Source: Rebecca billardiae RCC1528 | Taxonomy: Eukaryota > Haptophyta | Assembly: GCA_965240325.2 (NCBI GenBank) | Contig: OZ251229.1 | Location: forward strand, 806,001-870,000 | Direction of reading: 5' to 3' | Length of the DNA stretch: 64,000 nt | Shown: in pieces, positions 53,336-61,625 of the stretch | Layout of the letters: every line of letters begins with the position of its first letter | Numbering within the stretch: the first letter of the stretch is position 1 | Position numbers and translations under genes: made by a program | Notes under the pieces: model-generated | What the model was told of the DNA's origin: nothing | Databases searched by the model: none | What the model saw: only the letters and a program-made list of their open reading frames with translations

Positions 53336-53756
53336 GACACGGACACGCGAGCGCGCGCACTCACTACTAGTCACCGCCCGGGTGAGCAAGCGCTGCTCCG
53401 GCCTGGGAGGCGTGGTGCCGCCCTGAGCCGCCCATCCTCGGAGGTTCGCAGGCTCGCGGTGCACCTACCAGTGCGCTGCCATATCCGACACCAATCACCA
53501 TCCTGCCGCAGCAGCTCGATCACATTCCTACGGGCCGAGTCTCAAGTCTCATAAGGCTCAGACTCAGGGTGACAGCCCGTCAGTGGCGTCAGTCGGACTG
53601 GCGAGTCGGACTCCGAATAAGGGCGGAGCAGCAGACGAGACTCCGGAGGGTGACTGCCGAGTGCCGATGATGAACCATTACTAATACTACCCTCCACTGA
53701 TATGAGTAGCTAGCAGAGTGATATTGTGATAGTGATCAGTCATCGACCGTACTACT
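53336..53756. other. Intergenic
   Basis: 3' flank of the myosin gene. No repeat or gene recognised. Confidence 0.5.
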
Positions 53757-53969
53757 CTTCCGTCAGAACCAACGTAGTTGGGGGCCCGCGGTGCAGCTGT
53801 GCCACGCGCTCCGTCACCGCCACGGCACGGCATCACTGGCTCTCAGTCACTGAGTGAGTGATCGAGCCGCCGCCGCTCACGGTCAGCGCGCGGTCCGAGC
53901 TCGCGCGCCAAACGCCCGCCCATGCGCCACTAGTGAAGCCGTCGAGACTCGAGACGTGGCGCGCGCGGG

Positions 53970-54480
53970 CGCGCGCATGGTCAGCTGGAAACACAGCGCG
54001 AGAAACTCGCCTCGCCCCTACGCGCCACGCGCATTCGCACCCAGAATATCACGTACACGACTCACGAGCCCGGAGCATCGTCCAATGAGTAGTTAAGCTA
54101 CTTGGCAGAGTCTTCACGACCGGTGAATCAGCTCACGGCTGCGCAGTCAATAACATGATGAACTCGAGGGACACCCGATGCTGCTGTCGGCTGCGGAGTA
54201 GTAGCAGGCCTGGATTCACGCGTTAGTTAGGATGCCCCACGGTCTCCTCCTCGTACCGTCGCCGACTGCTCTCCGCGCGCGGGCGGGCGACGTCGATAAT
54301 CGTCGATTTGTGTCCGCCGGTCGTGCTTGGTTGGAAATCGCACCATTGACTGGGCCGAAGAGGGATCGGCAGGGCGGGGCGCGCGCATCATGGTCAGCTG
54401 GAAACAAAGCGAGAAACGCGCCTCGCTCCCACGCGCCACGCGCTTTCGCACCCAGAATATCACGACACACGAGCGGAGCC
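53970..54480. repeat. ~100-bp direct repeat, two copies plus partial third
   Basis: 53970-54075 and 54381-54480 share GCGCGCAT..ATGGTCAGCTGG, CGCGCCACGCG and CGCACCCAGAATATCACG. The GGCCGAAGAGG segment just left of copy 2 (54354) recurs at about 54530-54560. Confidence 0.85.
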
Positions 54481-55039
54481 TGACTGACTCGAGCGGTCGA
54501 CAATGCGGAGCGTCTCACCTCACGTGCTCGGCCGAAGAGGCATCTGCAGGGCGGGTCGCGCGGGGTGAGCGGGCACGAAAGCGACGCCGACAACCGTCGG
54601 GATACCCGCCGCAGCCGCGCGCACCGCCACCTGCGCTGAGTCCGTCGGATTGAACGATCGCGTGCGCTGCCGCAGCGGGCCGCCGCTCGGCGCTCCGCGT
54701 TCGCTTTCAATTCGGCGTGCCGGTGGCCGAGGCGGCGAGGCCTCGACTCTCCAGAGCTCAGAGGGCCGAATCCAGTATTCATCAAGGGATATAGTATATG
54801 AAGATTGCGTTGTCAGGTTGCTGCGCGATCAACCTTTGATCATCAAACGTCGTCGCTCCTTGAATCTCACTCATTGGCCGAAAAAATCGCTTGTAACGGT
54901 GTCGTTACGTTACGCATCCTAAAGGACGTGAGTTGTTTTGGACGGACGGGCGTCACCGCCGGCACGCATTACTTATGAACTTGCCTGGACGTGCCCATTT
55001 CGTCGGCGGATCAACCTCTATAAAGGAGGTCTCAAAACA

Positions 55040-55330
55040 TATTCGAAACTCGGGCTCCTCCAGCCCTGAAAATCGTCACCGCCCCTTTTTCTTATTTGAT
55101 CAAAGATCTTTTTGAAACGTGGTTAGTGCCCGCGGAGTGGGCTCCACGCTGCGCGCTCCGCCCTGCACCGCGGGCCATATTATGCTATACGTTTTATGGC
55201 CCGCGGTGCAGGGCGGAGCGCGTAGCGTGGAGCCCCGCCGGGGGCCCTCACTACGTTGTCAAAAAGATCTTTTGATCAAAGAAAAGGGGACGGGGGACGA
55301 TTTTGAGGGCTGTTGGAGGGTGAGTTTTCG
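55040..55330. repeat. Large imperfect fold-back (arms ~120-135 bp)
   Basis: The centre lies at about 55179-55195. The innermost part (55139-55178 with 55196-55235) is nearly perfect (CCCTGCACCGCGGGCCAT paired with its inverse). Pairing continues outward with small indels through AAAAAGATCT, TTTGATCAAA and ACGATTTT blocks. The transcript or single strand could form a long hairpin with a 17-base loop. Confidence 0.87.
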
Positions 55331-55493
55331 CTTTTTCGAGGGGTTCATTCGCCCATTGCTCTGCATTAGCAAGACGCGATTGACGAAATAGCCGCGCCCG
55401 GGCCATTCCGCATATGTCGATGGACGGACGTGCATTTGTCAGTATATCTGGGTGAACGAATCTGCGATTTGTTGTAAATCTTCATAGCATATT

Positions 55494-55541
55494 GCCAAAT
55501 AGGACGAGGACCCAAGCGCTTGGGTCCTCGTCCTATTTGGC
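55494..55541. repeat. Perfect 48-bp palindrome
   Basis: Two 24-base halves (GCCAAATAGGACGAGGACCC... and its exact inverse) meet between 55517 and 55518 with no spacer. The centre is AAGCGCTT. Confidence 0.97.
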
Positions 55542-55719
55542 GCGTGGGTGCGGGCCGAGGGCTCCTGGCAAAAAGTCTTCGTCAAGTACTCAACTTTACT
55601 AACGACGAACCTTTGCGCGCTGCCAAATTACTCAACTTTATACACCTAATAATGACCCCAGTGGGCGGAAATGGCCATATCTCCCGGAGATCGGGAGTAC
55701 TCACACGTGTGAGTCAGAG

Positions 55720-57020
55720 TCATGTTTCGTCCTTTTTTCCGAGACCGCTGGCACGCGGCGCGCGCTGCCGCTCGCCGCCGCTGCGCTCGATGCGAGCGCG
55801 GCCGCCGCCGCGGCAGCGCGCGGGCCGGGCGGCTGCGAGGACCCGGGCGCGCTCGTGCGCAAGCGGCGGCGCCCGGTGGGCGGCGCGGCGGCGCCCGCCG
55901 ACGCGCACGGCAAGAGCGAAGGCTGCGGTGCGCTGAGTGACGCCGAGGTGGAGGCCGCGGCCAGCGAGCTCGCGCGGCCCGGCGCGCGCGCGGTGCGGCT
56001 CGGGCTGGGGCACGAGGCGCGGACGGCGGCGCGCTCGGCGGCACCGGCGCGCTGGATGCGCTCGCCTGCCCGCTCGCGCGGCACGCGGCTGCGAGGCGCA
56101 GCGCGAGCCGCCGGGCTAGGCCGCGTGCGCCGAGGCGGGCGAGACGCTCGGCGTGCTCGGCGGCGCGCTCGGCATCACGGCGCGCTGCTGGCGGCGCTGC
56201 TCGCGTGCCCTTCCATCGTCTCGCTCGCCACATCCGCTGCGACGGAGCAGTCCAGCAGCAGCACCGTTTCCGGCATGCGCACGCTGGCGCTCGCGCACGC
56301 CAACTGCGAGTGCGGAGGCGCTGGGCGCCGAGCTGGCGAAGCGCGGCGCCGAGCTCGACGCGCTGCGCGACGCGGCGACGGACGCGCTGCCGCTGGGCGC
56401 GCGTGGCGCCCTCGTCGCGACGCCCCGTGCAGCAGCTCGAGCAGCCAGCTGTGGAGTAGACGGCCGTCGAGGCGATCGGCGCCGGGTGCCAGCGCGCACG
56501 GGCTCAGCCCGTGCCGCTGGCTCGGGCCGCCGCAGCCGTCTTCGAGGCCGACGCGGCGGAGGAGGCGGCGGGCGAGCTGACGGCGGCGCGGTCCGGCGGT
56601 GGAGCAGGCGCGCACGCGCGGCGGCAGGCGCGACGCGCCGCTCGCCTCGTTCCACCCCGAGCTCCGCTCGGTCTCGGTGCGCGGCTGCCGGTAGCGCAGG
56701 CCGGGGCAGCACTGCGTGGCGCGCGCTCTCGCTCCGTCTGCCGGCACGAGGTGCGCCGGCTGAGTGAGCGACCAGCGGCCCGTCGTCGAGCGCATGGCGC
56801 CGCGCGAGCACCTCAAGCAGACTGTGCGCCCGCACGCGCGCACGCGCCGGCCCGCGCCGCGCGGCGCCTATCGCCCTGCCTGCGCGCGCGCGCCGCCCCG
56901 CGGCGGCCGCTTCCCCGCGCGGCGGCCCGCCGGCGACAGTCCTCGGCCCGCCGGCCCGGTGGGCGGCAACTGAGTTGTGGCGGTGGCAGCTCCGAGGCGA
57001 ACGAACTGTTACGCACATGA
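55720..57020. other. GC-rich tract with broken protein-like frames
   Basis: Several frames on both strands show short protein-like stretches, for example AEALGAELAKRGAELDALRD on plus near 56310-56370 and RMPETVLLLDCSVAADVASE on minus near 56225-56285. No frame holds across the tract and no splice model unites them. It may be a decayed gene inside the element; no family recognised. Confidence 0.3.
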
Positions 57021-57100
57021 TTGTCCGACTGAGCTAGACAGCACTCAGCAGCCGACGGAGGGTGCACCGCGGGCCCCTAACTGCGTTGGTTCTACGGAAG

Positions 57101-57146
57101 GACCGCGGAACGCGGTCATATTATTATGATCGGCTACGCCGATCTT
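57101..57146. repeat. Twin perfect hairpins beside the right inverted repeat
   Basis: GACCGCG-GAA-CGCGGTC (57101-57117) and GATCGGC-TAC-GCCGATC (57130-57146) are 7-bp stems with 3-base loops, separated by ATATTATTATGA or similar. A further AACAACGAAGTTGGGGGC at about 57158 resembles the element end. Confidence 0.85.
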
Positions 57147-57201
57147 CGGGTAGTGAACAACGAAGTTGGGGGCGCACGGCCCTAGTGGCTAGTGCTCAGA
57201 G

Positions 57202-58379
57202 TCACCGATCACGCAGCTTGTGAATGTGAGCAGCAGCCGCGGCTTGTGACGACACGGTCGGACGGTCGGACGGTGCCGGTGCGGCGAGGGCAGCGGCGGC
57301 GCGACGGCGTCGGCGGTGGCGCGCTCGCACAGCGTCCTGCAGCACGTAAGCGCAGCGTGACTGCGTGTGCAGCAGCGCGCCGCTCAGCTCCCGCCGCTCC
57401 ACGCCGCCGCAGCGGCGCGCGCGGCGCGCGCCCGCTTCGGCCGCGGCCGCGCCCGCCACCGTCCGTCGCGCCGCCGCCAGCTGCTGCGCCGTCGGTGACG
57501 GCGGCGGGTCGAGTGCGGAGAGGAGGTGGATGAGCCAGTGCAGCCCGGACTGCGTGACGTCCACGTCCACCACCGCGTCCTCCTTCGCCACCGCCATCTC
57601 CTCCGCCCGCCCCGCCCCCCAGCGGCGGTCCCACCACCCAGGCGGCGACCGGCCCGGCGCGCGCTGCGGGCGCCCGCGCGCCGCCGCTGCCGTCGGCGGC
57701 GGCGATCGCGGCGGCGAGCGGCGATCGCGGCAGCCCGTCGGGCGGCGGCGGCGGCGCGCCGCCGCCCTCCGCTCCGCCCTCCGACGCCGCCCTCCGACGC
57801 CGCCCTCCGACGCCGCCCTCCGACGCCGCCCTCCGACGCCGCCCTCCGACGCCGCCGCCTCCGATCCGCCCCGCCGCCGCCGGGCGACTGCGCTCGGATG
57901 ACGAACCGGCTGGGCGGCAGCGACCAGCCGCGTGGGCGGCGTGACGCGACGCGCTCTCCGCCGCTGACGGAGGAGTTGACGGAGGTCGTGCGCGCGAGGT
58001 CGGCGGCGGTGTGCGCGGCGGCGCTGGGCGAGTGCGCCAGCCTCTCGGGCAGCACATGCCCCGCCGCGCGCCCGCCGCCGCCCAGGCTCCCGCGCTCGGC
58101 CTCGCGCCGCACCGCCGCGCGGTCCGAGTGCAGACGCCTGTCGACCGGATAGGTCAGATTTGCGACGCAGCCTGCGGAGAGGGTGGCGCATGCGGCGGGC
58201 TCGGCGGGGTCGAGCGCGCAGTGCGCGATCACCTCGAGCAGCAGCTGCGCCACCCCGTACGCGCGCAGCATCGGCGCGTCCGGTCGCATCACCCGTGCAG
58301 TCCGGTCGCCAGCAAGCCGCGGAGCCGCGGCGGCGGCGGCACGCGGGCGGCCGCCGCCGGCGAGGGTGAGGACGGACAT
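57202..58379 (-). CDS. Doubtful gene, exon structure unresolved
   Basis: From ATG 58379 (GGCATG context) the minus strand reads a plausible helical protein start including APMLRAYGVAQLLLEVIAHC and ACATLSAGCVANLTYPVDRR, reminiscent of an armadillo/HEAT-type helical pair. It then runs into a Gly/Arg/Pro low-complexity region with the 13-bp tandem repeat. Further down, EEMAVAKEDAVVDVDVTQS followed by LHWLIHLLSALD looks coding in another frame. No consistent splice model or family was found. It may be a real gene with a GC-rich intron around 57620-57900, or a decayed one. Confidence 0.32.
57777..57854. repeat. 13-bp minisatellite, six copies
   Basis: Unit CCCTCCGACGCCG starts at 57777, 57790, 57803, 57816, 57829 and 57842. 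Because 13 is not a multiple of 3, each copy shifts frame; three copies encode a 13-residue peptide period. Confidence 0.95.
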
Positions 58380-59744
58380 GCCATTCGGCGCACCTCCCTC
58401 GACTGCGCCGCCACCATCGCCCTCGCTCCCTTCAGCCGCCTCCCCCGACGCCTCCGCCTCCGCCTCCGCCGCACCGACGCCGCCGCACCCGCGGCACTTT
58501 GCCGTTGGATCGTCGTCACCGAGCCGTCACGCGCAACTTGCAACTTTTCGTGCCGATCATCATTATTGATCAGAGTCTGTCCAGGACAGCGTACACCCAT
58601 TTGAATCAGAGAGCTCTTATTGATCGCAGATAGAGCACAAACGCGTCGATTCATACCCGCATTGGCTTTGAATCAGTTGGCAATACGGGGTGAGGAATCT
58701 TGAATCACAACCGTGATTATTGACCTTTCCGCTCAGGCTGTCCAGGACACACTCACCACACTATTCTAGCGCAGTTCTCTTAAGAGAAGAGGGATGCGTC
58801 TAATCTAAAACGCTGTTTTTCAGAAGCGCGTGAATCAAAGCTGACGACCCAACCTATCGTTTCTATGGTTGGCGAGCTGTTTCAGGCTCTTACAATTCAG
58901 GCATCTTACTATGACGGAATGTTCTAACACACGGCTGGTGTTATGTGCTATTCCACCCTGCATTCCCCTAAGTGTTACTATCGTTAAAATTAGCATCTAC
59001 TACAAACGCAATCATTGCGGCAGCGATATCCACTCATACGCGGTGGCCACCTACCGAAAAATCCCCAAAATCCTGCGCGCATCCTCTTTTTGATTTTGCG
59101 GAGCACGTGCGCCGCCCCCCCCCCGGCTTTCGCTCACGCTCAGACCTTTCGGGGGGGGGCGTGCGCCATTACGAATCATCATAGGCGTATTTATAACGTG
59201 AGTCGATCGTACTGACGACTCGACGTACTTATAACTTAGGCGGCAGTACGACTTAGTAAGACTGCTGATACCGCCGCACTAAACGGCGGAGTATAAACCC
59301 GGCGGTTAACACTAAATACGATCGAGTAACGGCGCGGACCGCGCGCGGCCGCGTATCAACTGATGACATCATCAGCCAGCATTCTGATTCAGGCTCATAT
59401 GCATCCGCCTGTCTGTAGAGTGTAGTAACTAACTGCTGCTAGTGCTACCGCGACATGTCAATGACATGATCCACGACTTGACGAGCGCGCGGTCGTTACC
59501 CACGCATGGCCCATCAGCCCGCCGCATGCGGCATGCCGCATGGGCCGGTTGGGCGTTGCCGCGGCGGTTTGCCTGACGTTCACGTTGCCAGCGTTGCCTG
59601 AGTCTGAGAGAGGTGAGAGGCAGCTGGACGAGAATCCACGCCGTCACACGCCGGTGTGCTTGTGACGCCAGGTGTGGCGCCGCCACTCCTGAACCCGATA
59701 GGCCCGCGGGCGAGGCGACGAGCCAGCACACAACCTCGCGTAGC
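58380..59744. other. Intergenic with a lower-GC island
   Basis: From about 58540 to 59100 the sequence is distinctly AT-richer than the window. It shows four TTGAATCA/GTGAATCA motifs and two TGTCCAGGACA motifs (about 58578 and 58740). An inverted C-run/G-run pair lies at 59110-59160. No gene found. Confidence 0.55.
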
Positions 59745-60956
59745 TCACCCCACTGCCACCTGCGCTCCGGGGCGGCGGAGGCCAGCCATCGCCACAGCGG
59801 CGATGAGCATGCCCCCGCACGCAGAGAGCACGCATGCGGCCGCGACGTGCGCTGTTGGCAGACCCGCGCTGCCGACCTGAGCCGCCATCGCCGACGGTGC
59901 ATCGGCGCGCACAGCCTCGGCACATGCGCCGCACGTGGCCGGGCACTCGCGCATCACGTGCTGGCGCCTGCGGATCGGCAAGGCCTCGCAGCCGGAGGGG
60001 CCCTTGAGGCTCGTGCAGTAGTGCTTGGTGTCGGCACAAATGGGCGTCTCGTCAGGCGCGCTCTCCAGCTCGTCCGTCGCGATGTCGCACCACGCCGGGC
60101 GATACATGCGGCACGCGGTGCACGCGCCGTGCGCCTCGTCATAGAAGTAACCTGGGTAACAACGGCACGTGCGGCTCAGACCATCGCAGTACATGCCGGC
60201 TTCGGCGGAGCACGGCGAGCGATAGTTGCACTGCTTGTGCGTATTGCGCGCCGCCGAGCCCGCGGGGGACATCGGCTCGGTGCACGCATCGAGCGAGGCG
60301 CTCATCGCAGCGAGAGACTCTGCAGCATCTGCAGAGTCGTCCGGGGCGATGGCCGGAGTCTGGATGGGGGATGACGGCGGGGGCGGGGGCGGGCTCTCGT
60401 GTGAGCCGCGCGAATGGTGATGATGGCCCCGTCGACCGTGATTGTTGGTGTCGTGGTGCCGTGAGAGCGTGGGCTGGAAGGGCGAGAGCGATGGCGACGA
60501 CGACGGCGCCGAGGGCGATGACGAGTGCAAGGGTGGCGGCGACGGCGATGGCGACGGCGGAGAAGGGCTTGGCGGCGGGGATGGCGACGGTGGATCAGGC
60601 GACGGAGAGGGAGAGGGTGATAGAGGCGGAGGCGGTGAGGGGGAAGGCGGTGGTGGTGACGGCGAAGGTGGCGGCGGCGATGGCGATGGTTTCAACGGCG
60701 GTGGCGGTGACGGGGAAGGGCTTGGCGGCGGGGATGGCGACGGTGGCTCAGGCGACGGCGAGGGAGAGGGCGATAGAGGCGGAGGCGGTGAGGGGGAAGG
60801 CGGTGGTGGTGACGGCGAAGGTGGCGGCGGCGATGGCGACGGCGGCGGTGGCGATGGCGACGGGGGCGGCGGCGAAGGGCTCCCGTGAATCCACCATCGT
60901 CGTGATCCACTGTCGTGGTGGCGTGCGGCCGACAGCGCCAGGACGAGCACGAGCAT
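59745..60956 (-). CDS. Proline-rich, Cys-rich type I surface protein
   Basis: Single exon, 403 aa. A short hydrophobic signal (MLVLVLALSAA) is followed by about 130 residues of SPSPPPP repeats (hydroxyproline-rich/pherophorin style, likely O-glycosylated) and a His/Arg-rich patch (HHDTNNHGRRGHHHHSRG). A cysteine-rich region at about 225-345 has EGF-like spacing (CSAEAGMYCDGLSRTCRCYPG). It then has a ShK-like module whose last part is MRECPATCGAC, with CADTKHYC upstream. A final hydrophobic helix (AHVAAACVLSACGGMLIAAV) and short basic tail suggest a plasma-membrane anchor. Predicted cell-surface or wall/scale-associated protein. The proline tract is itself made of a duplicated unit of about 140 bp (60540-60700 and 60700-60870). 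Confidence 0.8.
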   Translation of the reverse strand: MLVLVLALSAARHHDSGSRRWWIHGSPSPPPPSPSPPPPSPSPPPPSPSPPPPSPSPPPPLSPSPSPSPEPPSPSPPPSPSPSPPPPLKPSPSPPPPSPSPPPPSPSPPPPLSPSPSPSPDPPSPSPPPSPSPPSPSPSPPPLHSSSPSAPSSSPSLSPFQPTLSRHHDTNNHGRRGHHHHSRGSHESPPPPPPSSPIQTPAIAPDDSADAAESLAAMSASLDACTEPMSPAGSAARNTHKQCNYRSPCSAEAGMYCDGLSRTCRCYPGYFYDEAHGACTACRMYRPAWCDIATDELESAPDETPICADTKHYCTSLKGPSGCEALPIRRRQHVMRECPATCGACAEAVRADAPSAMAAQVGSAGLPTAHVAAACVLSACGGMLIAAVAMAGLRRPGAQVAVG

Positions 60957-61625
60957 GTGCGCAGCCGGCGCCGAGCGCGGCGCGGTCCAAGACAGAAAGC
61001 GAGCGCGACTCCCTTGCTCCGTGAAGCGTCACCTAGGAGACCCGCTCCGGCTGGTCCGGCCGAGGGCTGCAAGTCGAGATGCGCTTTTTTCGTCGGCGAA
61101 TGAAAAAGTCTTTTCCCGCCACCGCCGGTCACGGGCCGCGGCGCGCGGTGGCATGCAGACATCCAACGGGGAATCAAGCAGACACTAAGATCCACCTAAG
61201 GTTGCATCAGCGTCTGACCTGCGGCGAGGCGTAGTGAGAAAACTAGACTTATACCCGCGCAATCCATGCACCGCTCGGCCATCTTTTTTTTTCGGCGCTT
61301 CGCGCTCAGTTGCTGATGGGAATATCGGGTCAACCGGTCAAGGTCCGGGCGGTCCGGCGGAGCCGGAGTCCTCGCCCTCGGGCTCAGCGGCTCGGGCTCG
61401 GACTTCGACATCGAGTTCGGAGTCACTGGAGCTTAGGCAGACGAAAGTTTCCGTCGTACTACAGTATTGTAGTCGTACTTTGATGATACTGTGTCACGCG
61501 AATCACTTACGATCGCTGTCGCTGACAGCATTATAAGTAACTAAGACTGCTGTCGTATATCAGTAGGGTAGCTGGCACGGCGGCGATCAAGCCGATCATG
61601 ACACTACCACTGGCCGACAACTTCA
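60957..61625. other. Intergenic
   Basis: Promoter of the surface protein and 3' flank of the next minus-strand gene. No repeat or gene recognised. Confidence 0.55.

Larger units (their letters stand above)
53757..57100. mobile_element. Putative composite element bounded by ~38-bp inverted repeats
   Basis: Left end 53757-53795 and right end 57063-57100 are inverted copies (CTTCCGTcAGAACCAACG and GGGGCCCGCGGTGCA segments; a 1-bp indel and a few mismatches). The interior holds direct repeats, a large fold-back, a perfect palindrome, and GC-rich broken reading frames. The GGGCCCGCGGTGCA core is partly repeated in the internal fold-back. No transposase and no convincing target duplication were found, so a true single element is unproven. 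Confidence 0.45.
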
